Source of the DNA: Corythucha ciliata
Taxonomy: Eukaryota > Arthropoda > Insecta > Hemiptera > Tingidae
Direction of reading: 5' to 3'
Length of the DNA: 64,000 bases
Assembly (NCBI GenBank): GCA_038030265.1
Contig: CM075940.1
Span: 13,330,001 to 13,394,000 of the forward strand
The position numbers and the translations under genes are program-made. Of this stretch, positions 8,938-20,942 are shown piece after piece (the stretch's first letter is position 1; each line of letters starts with the position of its first letter). The notes under the pieces are model-generated. The model had not been told where the DNA came from. It worked only from the letters and a program-made list of their open reading frames with translations, and ran no database searches.

Positions 8938-11112
8938 TTATTTATTCATTTCCCGAAAGGGGCAGTATTTAAGCCACTCCTTTATTGGCTGGGGTATGTC
9001 AACTATTATTTCTCCTCGTCGGCTCAAAGAGTTCTTCGCAGCGTCTGAAATAGTAGAAAAAGAATATTACATTTTATGTAGTCATACTTGAACTAAACAG
9101 CAGCCCCCCCCCCTCCAATCTGCTGATGGTGAGGTGCAAACTTCAAAGAACTAAATGCTTGTTTTTAGAAATATTTCTCTAGCTGGGTTTTCCTAGAAAA
9201 GCATAATTCATAGCTTGACATGTTTTAACGCTTCGCTGAACGTGTTTTATTTATATTTGATTTCCAACTGGGAACAAATTTAAATCTAAATCTTCGTCTT
9301 ATTTGAAAAAGTGGCTGCGTGCGTTTGTATAAACCAAGTGGGGACTAAAGCGAGACCATTTAGACGTGGACCTCGCCCTCCTGTGATCAGCCACTCTATA
9401 GCTATTTTTCCTTACCCCTTCATATCTTTGGTAAACAATGGGACAACCAATTCGGTTACGAAAATGAAGAGAGCGCTGGCCGCGGGTTCATGATCTTCTT
9501 GACGGGATGTAACATTATGATTTAATATGGAAAGGACGTGTGAACTGCTGAAATGCAAAATTTTGTGCAAAAGGGAAATCCCCTCGAGGTTACGCAGTCG
9601 AGGTATTTATACTCTATGTGTTTCGAACATGTTTGGAGCAGAGTTGCCATGGGACTAGCCAATAAAATGTAATCACTTTAAAATTTTGGCTGGTCTCATG
9701 GCAACTCTGCTCCGAACATGTTCCAAACACCTTGCTGGAACAGACCTATTGACGGAATCGGTCGTAACAAACAAGTAATCATTATGTAATTTGATATTAT
9801 AAGAAAAATCAGACTAAAAAAGATTCTGAATACTTTTGTTGAACTTCACCATAACTGCAGCTAGGACCAATGAAAAGTTGGATATGTTTTCAAGATCATG
9901 GAAAACTCAAAAAATATAACTTACCAAGTACGGCTTTACACACTAGGGTATGCTTAAAAGCAATTTTTTCCCCCTTTCCGGCCCAGTTGAAGAAAGCCCC
10001 TACTTTCCTTGCCATTACGTCTGCCAACATTTGACAGATTGTCGTTTTCGCACAATTGCCCATGATTTTCGCGAGCCTCTTTACCTAAAAAGAAAAATTA
10101 ATAAATGTATAAAAACTAAAGAATGAATTACGAATAAGTTTATACAGGTTGTAACGGAAATATATGGCATAATGAAATGATTGATTTTAGGTCACATTTG
10201 GAACCAAAATGATTCTAGGGACCAGGGAAATTCCAATTTCACTATCAGTAGAGCAACAAATTATCAGACAATTTCGGGCTTGGAACATCCGTTGTATTTA
10301 AAATGCGGCTACTTTGGTAAATAAAAAAATGACCCATAGTCGTCACTCAAGTTAGGTATTTGCTTATTTCGATTCAGAACAGATGACTTAGGCAAGCCGT
10401 CCACTGAAACCGCACGTTCGAACGGGTCAGAAGAGGGCAGAATGATCCCATATTAAGAAATTCGAAAGAACCGCGTCCTTTGCGTCAGAAGATTCGGCCG
10501 CATACGGCCGAAAGCTTGTTTATCTTTCATCCCACTGAGCTTTGAACTTACGATACTCGGCTCCAGGGGACGACGGCCGTGTTTCTGTTCAGCCTAACAC
10601 GGTTCCAATGGACAGGAAGCCTTACTTAAAACGACAGATTTGAAGCCGTTTATGCAAATACTCATCTACTTGAGTGACGAAGTGAAGTTTCACGTATTCA
10701 ACTTGAAAAAATTACGTAAGCCTTAAAAAACTTTAGCAAAATCATTTCTTGAAGGGTTTTGATTTTTCGACCATAGCGTATGGGGTGATTTGGATCGCAA
10801 ATGAGGTCTATTTTCACCCAAATTTTGTTGTCACACTTATCCCCTTCCACCCTGTATTTCTGTTAGACTTTGCCTAGTAACCCCAAAATATGATGCTTAC
10901 CAAGTACTCCATATTCTCCTCTTTCTTCAGAGATGATTCCAGGGCATCGAATTCACGCAAAGACGTGACAGGCAAGCACGGGACAGCTGACGGGCGAGAT
11001 GGTATTTTTTTTCTTGAAAAGTAGCCTATGGCAGACTTCGTTGAGTTGGTCTCCGTGCTTCCGCTGAACTTCGGCATTTTTTCCACTTTTGCAAGTAGAA
11101 TCTTCACTAGAT
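8938..11112 (-). CDS. DUF4806-type protein, three 3' coding exons
   Basis: Three minus-strand exons join in phase through GT-AG sites: 11112-10901 (212 bp), 10084-9925 (160 bp) and 9044-8938 (107 bp, stop TAA). The acceptors end TTTTCCAG, CTTTTTAG and TATTTCAG; the donors are GTAAGC and GTAAGT. They encode about 160 residues. The pattern LPVTSLREFDALESSL, then a KRLAKIMG block, then FFNWAGKGEKIAF matches the C-terminal DUF4806 domain common in arthropod proteins of unknown function, some of which are linked to transposons. The first listed exon starts in phase 1, so at least one coding exon is missing upstream; it may lie between 11115 and 12900 but I could not identify it. No stop or frameshift was found in these three exons, so the gene may be functional. 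The protein's role is unknown. Confidence 0.7.
9618..9730. repeat. MITE-like inverted repeat in an intron
   Basis: Arms of about 34 bases, beginning near GTTTCGAACATG and ending near ATGTTCCAAACAC, face each other across 45 bases. A diverged copy of the right arm lies at 26470-26535, so this belongs to a repeat family. It sits inside the intron between the last two DUF4806 exons. Confidence 0.6.
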
Positions 11113-11114
11113 CT

Positions 11115-12900
11115 GGAAAACATAAAAAATAGTAGTATTTATATTTATAAGGCCAGAGAATATCCAAGCTCTGGCACAGGAAAAATGATATAATATTGTA
11201 TATTGAAGAATAAACAACAAATAAAAAAATTAATAAAGTGGACGAAGAGGTGTGCGAATTTAGGGCGTCTGCTGGTTTTTTAAAGTAGCTGCTTGAAGTG
11301 CCCGCCTCCATTCCTGATGCACTCTCGTGCTCAATTTCTCATTTCTCGTACCGTATCGTAAGAAATGGAGAAATAATCTTTCGTCCTGGAATTGAATGCT
11401 TTTTCGTGCCCGTCATTATTCATATTTTTAGCCCAAAATGTATTACGCCCTAAATTCGCACGTCTCTTTGCCCATTTTATAAATTTGTAGATTTGATGTT
11501 TATTCTTCAAATGCAATATTATTTTAATTTTTCCTGTGCCAGAGCTTGGATTTCTCAAGAAATATATATATATATAAAGAATTTTCGCAACTGTTATTAT
11601 TCACATTTTTGGCCCAAAATGTATGACTTTTTCGCTTCTCTTCGAATTTTCTCGTCAAAGGAGATAATTCCACTTTCGAGTACACCGTTGGAAAGCTGGG
11701 AAAACGGAGAAGTTTTTATGACGTTTGACAACGTGTGAGGCAATTTTTGGTGACACAGTAAATTGTTTTATGAAGTCAAATTCTTGGGTTTTTTGCATTA
11801 ACGCAACGATAACGTTACGTTTTTAGGCGTTTTTGACCATTTAGATTATTGATTTTGCTTCCATCCCATAGAAAATTTTCCGTAGATTACGAAACTGCCA
11901 TTACTTTTGAAAAAAAGTGAAGTAGAAGCTGAGAAATAACAGTTTTTCGGCGAAAAATACAGTTGCGCCTCAAAATCACTAAAAAAATTATTACTCGAAA
12001 ACAAAAAGAGATAGGCCACTATCCGAATAGGACTTTTTTATCCTATTTTTGGTGTACTATTACCCAATTTTTTTTTTGCTACTCAAAACCGACTACCCTG
12101 TATATCGCGTGGGTATTATGCTCAGAAACCCCATTTCCCAGGGTTGGCTCCATAAAAAGCCCAATTTTGGACTGACCCGTTTAAAAGTCCTATTTCATGG
12201 GATTGAATCATCAAAAAAGCAATTTTACGGGTACACTGGTGGTCTACAATGAGCTGGCGTAAACATTCCGCCAATTGCAGTATCTAAATGGCGTTACGAA
12301 ATTATTTTGTGATAAAGCGTCATTAGTTACCACCTGCGTTATTTTTTAACGCTAGCTCGTGGTTGACCCCCTGGTCCTTGCAAATTGGTAACTTTTGTAG
12401 GTCTGGACGGTCACCCGAAAAAACCTTATGTAGATTTTCGCGTACGAACGCGAGAGATATCGGGATCACTTTTAGGCCCCGTTCGCAGAGCATAATTATG
12501 CGTCTCTGCGGAGTCTGAGCAACTTATCAAAATGCTTCATTTTGCGAGGGAATATTAAAATTGTTTGTTTCATAGACTCCACAAATGCACAGAGCTTGTG
12601 AACCGGGTCTCTTGTTGGGATAGGTTATTATAACGCATGGTCACGAGACCGCAATAAAAAGAACCAATGATGGGACTAAATATGTTTCACGTGAGCTCTA
12701 CAGTAATTTTTGATTAACTACAAGTTTTCGACTGGGCAGCCGCACGTAGCAAGCATTCTATAAGGCTTCTAAATTGCTGATCGAACGATATATTATGAAA
12801 CCTCAATTTTGAACATTTGACTTCGAAACCAAGTAAAAATATATTAACCCAGGCACTACGTAAATCAACAGAGACAGCAAAGAAATACAATAAAAATAGT
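11115..12900. other. Probable intron/upstream region of the DUF4806 gene
   Basis: AT-rich sequence without a recognisable exon. It holds an inverted duplication (11164-11267 against 11446-11550) and short local repeats near 11415 and 11590. Open stretches on both strands here are low in complexity and resemble nothing I know. Confidence 0.3.
11164..11550. repeat. Inverted duplication with ~105-bp arms
   Basis: The arms 11164-11267 and 11446-11550 are reverse complements at roughly 75-80 % by eye, sharing CCTGTGCCAGAGCTTGGAT and CGCCCTAAATTCGCAC. They could be an old fold-back element or a local inverted duplication of intron sequence. Confidence 0.5.
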
Positions 12901-12909
12901 TCAACTTAC

Positions 12910-13110
12910 CAACTTACAACGAATTAACAATTCAACGACAACAAAACTCAACACTTAAACAGCTCAACACGCCAGCAGCCAGCAAAAACAAACGTTGGAA
13001 CTCTGGAAGGCCACACTGAACACGAACGACTGTACTCTCACTCTCACGCACTGGCGCGTCGACTCATCCTTGAACAGTTACGCTGCGTGACTATCTAGTT
13101 TTTGTGACGT
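12910..13110 (-). promoter_or_regulatory. Possible promoter and first exon of the DUF4806 gene
   Basis: On the minus strand a GTAAGTTGA donor follows base 12910. Upstream the sequence is GC-richer, with a TGACGTCA (CRE-type) palindrome near 13105 and an initiator-like TTCAGTGTG. This would suit a short non-coding first exon for the gene at 8938-11112, but nothing proves the link. Confidence 0.3.
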
Positions 13111-13499
13111 CACGAGTCAGAACGCGGGGTTCTAAGGCCGTTTTCACCAAATCAACTATAAATAAATGCATTTAGAGCCCAACTATACCAATGAATGTAA
13201 GTTCTGATAATTTTTGTATTGTAAGTAATAAATGTAAAAAACGCATTTAATACTAAAACTGAGGTTTATGTTCTGGTATTGAAAATAAATGTACTGCAGA
13301 CATTACTGAAATTCGTTACACATTCCCTAATAGTTACATAAACTAATATATTTTTTAGAAAAACCACCCTCAACCTACCCAATTATTTTTTTCGTCAGCT
13401 CACGGGTGGAGTTGATGAGGACCGATTGACCCCCCCCCCCCTCACACTTACTTACGCGCCTGTTCATTATTGCTCAAAATAATCTAGTGAGTTTTATTA

Positions 13500-13633
13500 G
13501 GTCCGTTCATTGTTTTGCTAGTGCTACACTAGTGTAGAAAACCACGTGATTTCATTGACTTATTCTGAAAAATTGAATGAAACCAGATGATTTTCTTCAA
13601 AAGTGTAGCACTCGCGAAACAATGGAACGGACC
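13500..13633. mobile_element. 134-bp MITE with TA target duplication
   Basis: The ends GGTCCGTTCATTGTTTTGC and GCGAAACAATGGAACGGACC are inverted repeats that extend to about 32 bases. TA flanks both sides (13498-13499 and 13634-13635), the duplication made by Tc1/mariner-type elements. Related ends occur at 26357 and near 9747. Confidence 0.65.
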
Positions 13634-13955
13634 TATGAATGAAAACGACCGGGAGCAGTGATCGAGATTCGAGAGTGAGGGGGAGGGGATAGAATATAAT
13701 CAATTGTTTTTGCATGAAACTCGAGTTATTCGAACGTTTGAGTAAGATTAAAGGAAAATTTATCTATGGTTAGAAAAGGACGTTCGAAGTGGCTTGATTC
13801 CAAACGATATTCGAACGTTCCAAACAGACGCAAGGAAAATTATTCCGCTTTCGTTCGTAAATAACGTTTGGAGCGGTCGTTATTATAACGTCCGGCTCGT
13901 CCGCCTAACCGTGCGTGCTACATGGGCAATAAGAAGTACATCTCTGTTAATCTAC

Positions 13956-14060
13956 GTTAGGGATGTGCCGATCCAGTTATTTCTTGTCACCATTCCAAAC
14001 CGTTTCTGCTCCGCCTGTGGAACAGTTCCTCACTACCGATACTGTTCCAGTTACCGATAC
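13956..14060 (+). repeat. hAT-like terminal repeat family, copy 1
   Basis: Contains TAGGGATGTGCCGATCC followed by irregular GTTCCA and ACCGAT subrepeats. The same block occurs inverted at about 57170-57285, upstream of the hAT transposase. The 5' motif is like the ends of several hAT transposons; this may be a solo terminus. Confidence 0.4.
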
Positions 14061-14076
14061 TCTAGAATTTGTTGTG

Positions 14077-14219
14077 CTGGGGGCTTATTCTCTAACTCCG
14101 AAGCAATAGCTTTTTCGAAGTCATATGTTTATTTCATTAATTTTCTTCAAACAAATGAATGAAATAAACGCATGGCTGGCGAAAAAAATATTGCTTGTTG
14201 TTAGAGAATAGGCCCCCAG
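14077..14219. mobile_element. 143-bp MITE
   Basis: CTGGGGGCTTATTCTCTAAC at the left and GTTAGAGAATAGGCCCCCAG at the right form near-perfect inverted ends. No target duplication could be read. The G-rich termini would suit PIF/Harbinger-type MITEs, but the missing TTA duplication leaves this open. Confidence 0.6.
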
Positions 14220-14460
14220 TACTCGTAATTGTCTTTCTTTTTTGTATGGTATAGATTAGTTAAGAATATCTTTCCTGGATTTCTCAACACTACAAAAATA
14301 TTAGAATTGTGTGCGGTGGGGTGGGCACACAGAAATCTTATAAATAAATAATTAAAGAAATAAATAATTAAATAGGTAAACTTAAATATGGAAAAATAAA
14401 TCGAGTAAATGCAATCTTAATAAAGGAAAAATAATCAATTTGTCATTCTGCACAATATAT

Positions 14461-15066
14461 TCCTCTCCTGAAATCAACTAAACTAAAAAATCGGAATTTC
14501 TTTTTTTTTTCACATGTATCATAGAAAATGAATAAAAACGACGAGAATTCTTTGCCGCCACACACTCATTCAACTGGAGGCAAACGACGAAATTCCTACC
14601 CTCAACATGAGAAATTAATTAAAATCGCGTAGCCCTATAAAATTTAGAGGGGGGGGGGATGATAGGCGGGGGGTTAATAAAGAAATAAAACTCGGAAGTC
14701 CTTCTCAATCCTCCCTACAGGTAATAGAGTAGGAGGATCTGAATTGTATTGTCGGGCGTGTGGAAGTGGGTGGCACCACTCACTGCACTATATAAGCAGC
14801 ACAGCGGGCATTCCTTGTTTTAGTCTTCTGCTATCTTATTGTCAGTCACTAAGAAGCACTCTTCTGTTAATCTCCCTTGTTCGATGTTCGTTTCGCCTTC
14901 CATATTGAGAGAGAAAAAAAACATATTTGAAGAGTTTGCATTGTGAATTCTTGAAGACGGATTTATAATGTTTATCAATAATGAGAAGAATCGATTATTA
15001 CGAGAATACAATAAAAATCTCAATGGTCAATGGGAATAAGAACATAAGGGGCATATAAGTCATATT
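14461..15066 (+). repeat. Repeat A, copy 2
   Basis: Matches copy 1 from about 2460 and copy 3 from about 43675. The left end is abrupt and lacks the first ~650 bases. It keeps the poly(G) run and the promoter. It carries no transposon at the site where copy 1 is split, and so serves as the empty site. Confidence 0.75.
14766..14796 (+). promoter_or_regulatory. TATA promoter of repeat A, copy 2
   Basis: GTGGGTGG palindrome (one change in the right arm) at 14766-14783 and TATATAA at 14789-14795. Plus-strand transcription from here would run antisense through the nucleoprotein-like fossil at 16047-16847. Confidence 0.5.
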
Positions 15067-15700
15067 CCTCATTACTGAGTTCCATTGAAAAAGCTTGTAA
15101 GGAAAGTATCCCAGAATACAGCCCCCGCAAAAGCAAAAAAGTGAGCGATTGTGGGGGAATACAGACTGCTGTGAGGTGCGGTCAGAAACAAGAAGTTTGC
15201 CTACGACGAGTACAAAGCAAATCCGTGTCTCACAACGTGGAATAGTTTTAGAAGGGCAATAGCTTCGGTTAAACGTACTATAAAGAAATCTAAATTCATT
15301 GCATGGGCGGAATATTGTAATAAATTAACGAGAAGTGCGAAGGTAGGAAGTATCTAGAAACAATTTAAATCAATTAAAAATTCTAAGCAGTTCCAAGATG
15401 GTCCCACGTTACCGGAGGGTGATTGGGCTACTGAGTTTCCTAATCAGTTGACTCCCGATTTCGTATCGAATGTAATTCCCTGTCCTTCTATGACCTCTCC
15501 ATCAGACGCAATGTCCAAGGTATTTTCACTTGAAGAACTTGAGCGAGCGACAAAAACATCATCCAACACCGCTCCCGGAGCCGACTTTATAGTGTACCCA
15601 ATGTTTAAAAACCTCCCTATGAAGGACTTAACGGTTTCTTTGAATTCATCATATAGCAGGCGAACCAGGCTTTTTTCTCGCCTTTGTTTTGTAAGTTCGA
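15066..15700 (+). pseudogene. LINE fragment (endonuclease end to start of RT), copy 2
   Basis: Reads SIEKACKESIPEYSPRKSKK, the end of a LINE endonuclease, then after a one-base frame change the linker with KKFAYDEYKANPC, the shared internal TAG, and FSLEELERATKTSSNTAPGA. It stops at the same place as copy 1 and joins a short piece of repeat A (about 15700-15770). Not functional. Confidence 0.65.
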
Positions 15701-16046
15701 ACGAAATCCCTCGCCTAAACATAAAAAATTAATTAAAATCGCGTAGCCCTATAAAATGTGGGGGGGGTAGGAATTCATTTTTTTCATTTTGTTTATTATG
15801 GGATAAACTTGTGACGAAAAAAACGAGTGACTTGAAAGGATCACGGAGAAACTTTTTCGCGCACTGATTTAAATGGGAATACGAACTTTGGAAATTGTGT
15901 ACATTACCTCTCATTTGGGAAAAAGGGCCATAACCTGTTGATTAGCATGCCTCTGCAGTTTCGGCCTGCAATTTTTTTTTTATAAAAGCAAACTCTCTTT
16001 GAGTATTCAATTAGGCATTGCAACCCCTGGGGAGAGGAATTCACAT

Positions 16047-16847
16047 TCACAGAGCTCTAAGCAGTTCGTGATCGTTTCCAGCGAGGCCTCCCGAAGCTCT
16101 GTTGCGGAATACCCTTCTCCTACAGTCTTCTACCACATCCTTTATGGCAGGCACGAAGGCTACCTCATTTGGTGACCCCACTGTAAAGCCAAAGGCATTA
16201 GAGTACACGTATCTCATGGGCTGAGTTGTGGCGTCAGAGCGGTACGTAGCCCAGTAGTAAGTAAGGATTTTCTCTAGTGGGGTATGTGACTTCTGACCCC
16301 TGTGCAGAACCACATCTGACACCACGTGGACACAGAAGAAGACCCAATGCACTTCACTTGCCCCAGAGAAGGCTTGCTTTGGCACACAGGGGATTGAGAA
16401 TGAGGTGAGCAATGCAGGGATTGACACTGCGAGCCCTAGTTCTGTATGGTCAAACAGAACCTTCCCATTCTTGCTTTGAAAGAACTGGCAGTACAGCCCT
16501 GGAAAGAATGCTGCTACTCTGGGTAACGTGATATCCTTTGGATCCAGACTGCCTCTTCATAGTATCAATTGAATACTTAGGAACGTAGTGGTCAACCAGC
16601 TCTTTAAGAGTATCACTGGATTTTTTCTGGATCTTCAGGTCTCCGGAGTCACGTAGCGCGAAAATAGTGAGAACCATTCGGACTTCCTCCATGAACCTGA
16701 ACCCAGCATCTTTTCCAATAGACGGGGCAGTAACTTTTCTTTTAACTCACTAAATATGTCATTGAAATATTGGCTACCTCTATGCGCATAGTGGTTATGG
16801 ACACTTGAAGTACGAAGTAACGGAAGAGGAATATTTCTATGTAACAT
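16047..16847 (-). pseudogene. Bunyavirus nucleoprotein-like endogenous viral element, copy 1
   Basis: A coherent protein of about 265 residues reads across two frames on the minus strand. It starts in one frame at 16847, moves to a second between about 16690 and 16560, and returns to the first until the stop at 16047. The middle has a Lys-rich helix, then LKELVDHY and, after the frame change, DITLPRVAAFFPG. The spacing and content of this region resemble the core of nucleoproteins of Phenuiviridae (phlebovirus-like bunyaviruses); the length of 240-270 residues also fits. This is a motif reading, not a search result. There are no introns. The same two frame breaks exist in the second copy at 45898-46692, so the gene was dead before the block was duplicated. 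Alternative: another negative-strand RNA virus nucleoprotein. Confidence 0.55.
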
Positions 16848-17284
16848 GTATCTTGTGGTAACTGTATGAATAATCGTGGAGACTGCATGACTAGAAGTGG
16901 TGAATGTATGACATTGATTGATGATTCAATTGATTTATTGAATGATCATTGCAATCATGTACGTCTAAATGTAAGAATTAAGGGGTAAAGCACATCAACC
17001 ACAGTTTGATTTGGATAGATTTAGATTACAGTATTGGAAGCTGCAGCAGCGAAAGGCGTAGGCGCGGGGAGAGTCGCGTAATGCGTATTGCGGGCTGTGC
17101 GATTGCGTTTGTATTTACCGATTTTCTTGGTCGACCGTACAGTGTCCGCGTCCGGACGTTAGTTCCCCGGTGCACTCGGGTACGTTTCAAGCCACAGTGG
17201 GCGATTATAGAGCGAGAGCGTATGTTATTCGAAATATTCAGTAATCTCTTGAGCCACTCTGTTTAAGCCGCGCATGAGTTAATT

Positions 17285-18943
17285 ATGTAATTCAAGAGAA
17301 TGAAGCGTGAAAACCTGCGAGCTGTGAGTGCAGTTTCCCAGTAGCTTGATCAACGTTTTCTCCAGCAGCTAGGATGGCTGTATCATCGGCGAATGTGGCA
17401 ATAGTGACATCGCCTCTTGAAGGTAGATCACAATAAGTAGAAGAGTGGTCCGAGATCGCTACCTTGAGGTACTTCCGCTGATATGGGCTTTAGGTCCGAG
17501 TATTTGCGTTTGCTTCACCCTGAAGTGTCTAATTGTCAGGTACGACTTGAGCAATAGAAAATATTGTCTAGAGAGGTCCCTGTGTAGCTTGTATTTAAGC
17601 CCTTCGTGCTACACCTTATCAAAGACTTGAGCGACATCCAGAAACACGCTAGACGCAATCTGTTTGTTTTCTAACGCTTTTTCGAACATATTCGATGTAC
17701 TTGGTCGATTGTTCAGTGGGGATGCCTGAAGCCAAATTGGTTATTAGGGATTAGTTTTCGTTTTTCTATAATTGGCTTAAGCCTTCTTCACGGTAATTTT
17801 TCAAATAATTTCGATAAGACTGGTAGAATAGATATACATAGAACGATATCACCGTACAGTGCTGCGTTCCGTATCTGAACGCAGCATTAAATATGATGTA
17901 ATTTCTTAAATGCTATTTCTGGGAGCTCTTTCACTACTCTACTTGTAACCAGGTCGTAACCAGGGGACTTCTTAGAGCTGATGTTGTCTTTTATTTCGCT
18001 CTTTATTTCTTTCAGCGTAACTGGATGTTATTTCATACTCGTCAGCTTAGTACGTCTGAGTAACATTTTTCTCTGAAGTCTGCGTCGGATACGGCTGTTT
18101 CAATGATTCAAACGAGTGATTCGCAAATAAATCTGCCTTCTCTTGATTACTCCTAGCCCAAGTCCCATCGGCTTCCACTATAGGGGAAAATGGGGTTTCG
18201 GTCTCTTCATGGATTTCGTAACTTTCCAAAGAGAATATTCTGTGTCTTTTTCAGCGCTCAATGTGCTTGAACAATTGCTAACTGTTTCTTTTTTTACTGT
18301 TCTACTCAATTTCTTTAGTTGATGGCAGTATTTGTTGTACAGTTAGATGTTCTGTGCTGTCCAGCACATTTCACACATGCAAGGTCCGAATTAAGTTTAG
18401 AATAGACCTGGTTTCATGGATTTTTCAATCTTCTCCCTGTCATTTTCTTTCTTTTTCCTTTCTGCCTTTGTTGGTCGCGTCCAATATTTTGACCCCTGGT
18501 TTTTAAGATCTTCCATGATCTTGCTTTTCTCGCAGGTAACGTGAAGTCCTCTGGCAATGACCTTAATAGGTCTATCACCCTTGTCTTGGTATGTGTACCA
18601 CGGTTTTTTGCCTCCTCCCAGTTTTTCCGCCTTTGATTTCCGGCTTTTTCGGATATCCAGTTCCAGTTTTCAAACGTTGTGATTTTGATTTGTTCCTTTG
18701 GAATGTCCTTGAGGGACGAGTAGTTTTTTATTCCCGTTATATTTACTGGCGGAGGAGGTTGATCCTTTTTAGGCTTTTTAATTTCAATCTTATTGCGATT
18801 TATTAGATTTCCAGTTTGCAATGAGTTGGAGGTTTTTGTTTACCTGTGGCACCATCTGAAATAATTTCTGGAGATGAATTGGCTTTACGTTTTTTGCTGC
18901 TCCTCTTGATCTTCCGACTTTCACTACCGTCTGGGTCAGTCAT
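17285..18943 (-). pseudogene. Old Jockey-like LINE remnant, copy 1
   Basis: Fragments lie in LINE order on the minus strand. ORF1 starts at ATG 18943 (MTDPDGSESRK), shifts frame near 18800 and continues with PPPPVNITGIKNYSSL, the typical start of the Jockey gag-like domain, to about 18414. A linker piece at 18229-18047 (ADGTWARSNQEKADLFANHS) precedes reverse transcriptase pieces at 17660-17290, including a degraded FADD motif near 17390. The endonuclease and most of the reverse transcriptase are lost or unreadable. Confidence 0.65.
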
Positions 18944-18949
18944 TTCGCT

Positions 18950-20783
18950 ACGTAAACATTCCCGCGCACGAAACTACTGTAATGTCTTTTTTTTAATTTA
19001 TTTTTTGCGAGAGCACCTCCAATTTCAACTCTTCGAGCACTCGCACAAGACTGATTTTACATAGGTACTGAAGACAAATCTTTTATTTCTTCGATTACAG
19101 TCGGAATGGGCGCATAGTTGGTCTAACTTATCTACTACACTCCCTTCGTCGCGTTATACGCGTGAATTATAAGCCTATTCTTGCTGAAGGGATGAAGGTT
19201 AAGGGTGTCATGCATGGGAGAAACCAGCGTTACCAATTTGTTTGCCTTGTCTTTGAACTGCAGGCTATTTTAAACGGACCTGACAAAAAGGAAATGGGGA
19301 GCATACAATCTGGGGGACGCACACGGATGCTACGTGAATAGGGGTAAAATCTTGTCTGGCAGTCGTAGTGAGGGCTGGGCAGTAATTGAATTAAGTAATT
19401 CAATTGGTGTGATATGTTATGTAATTGATAGCAACACACTGTCGTAGTTGGAAATTTGTAATTTGAAGGTATTTTCCGAAGTAATTTGTATTAACATGAT
19501 TTTTAGTTTCTCGGTGTTTAACAGTGATGAGAGTGATAGTGAAGGACGGAAGCTGCTGCAGGTGACGATATTTAGGTTGGCATCTCTGACAGTCCGTAAT
19601 TGGGGCGCTGATGCTCGGAGTTGATGTTGGAGCTTCACGTTGTGTGTGGCTTTCTGATAGCTTATCTTCTTTGTGGTTTATTTGAATTTTGAAGTTTTTT
19701 TACAAGCCGTGACTGTAAATATCTTTTTTCCTTTGTTTTATTCTTCCTGAGAGTGAAAGCATAGTTCTATAATTATTTCTAGTAAATAACCAATAAATTA
19801 TTGAAAAGAAACCCCGAAAATACTAACTTGAAGCAAGTCGGTAGGACTATGAGATTGTTGATGGTGTGGGCATTCGTAGGGGGGTAGCGAATATTTTCGT
19901 CCAGACAGAAGCTTACTTGAACCTCTAATTGAGTGTCTAGGGGCAGCTATACTGCGAAAAAATTTGTAGTAAAAACACAAGTCTCCCGATGACTTTCAGT
20001 CGATCGGCTCTTCAGCTGGCATAACGCACCATGAAATGTAGAATTAAGTGCTTAATGGAGTTTGGCAACGGTGATTTGTGAGTTTTAACCTCCCCGTTAT
20101 CAAAGCCGGAAGGTTATTAACTTCCTTTCCTTCATTTTGTTGTCAACCATCGTTGAACTTTTATCACAATTTTGAAAAAGAGAGGGCAGAAAGGTTTCAT
20201 CACGATGAAAAAGGCTAACAAAACACCTCCGGGACATGTTTTGTTGGATTAATAAACACTTACTCAGCGCTGAACTAAGTTGACAGTTTTGCAACGGCGA
20301 AAGACTAAGTGCACATTAAGCACTGTACAAGTCTGAATTTTTTGAACGCGGCTATTGTTAACGTAATTTACATTGTTACATTTTTGACGCGTGAACTGTA
20401 AAAAATCATTGTTTACACGTAAACGCACATCCCTGGAAATACTTTTGTTTTAACTAATGCATCTTTCAAATTGTATTAATTCTGTTATTTGCAAAGAAAA
20501 CTATTTATCTGCTGTCCAGGGTATTGAGCGAATACCCAGAGAAACCGCCACTGATGCATTTGCTGGGTGCGTGGCACGGTTGGCTCACCTCGCATCCGGG
20601 ACTAATCGAATCTCATCCGTCTTTTTAAGGACCACATGGACCGGATTCACATAAGGGCATCCCGATATTTCGATAATGCCGTCAGATAAGACAAATTATA
20701 AGATTCATATTGACCAGACTGACAGCGGCTCCAAGTTAGTAAAAAATGCGTTGAAAGGAGTAACTAGAGAATCTTCTAGATTT
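18950..20783. other. Gene-poor part of the duplicated block
   Basis: No recognisable coding region. Short open stretches at 19638-19417 and 20294-20100 on the minus strand are conserved in the second copy only because the whole block is duplicated; I see no domain in them. Confidence 0.4.
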
Positions 20784-20942
20784 CCCAGCAATTTTCGGAA
20801 GAAATTCGCAACATAACTTGACTCAAGTTTTACAAGTAGTTTGTAGCTCAGATTATATTACGTCACAGGCGGATTTGTTTTAACCAGTATAAATATCACA
20901 GGGTAAATATAAATAGGTAATCAAATTTATGAGTATGTCTTA

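Larger units (their letters stand above)
15791..20783. repeat. 5-kb duplicated block, copy 1
   Basis: About 4,993 bp almost identical to 45646-50600, with small indels. It contains the nucleoprotein-like fossil, an old Jockey-like LINE and about 1.8 kb without recognisable genes (18950-20783). In copy 2 some 130 bases corresponding to about 19970-20095 are missing. Both copies follow repeat A plus the LINE fragment, so the duplicated unit was larger than this block. Confidence 0.85.

Noticed and set aside
11963..12252. Plus-strand open stretches of 67-70 codons
   Set aside because: Two overlapping frames of AT-rich sequence without motif or splice context.
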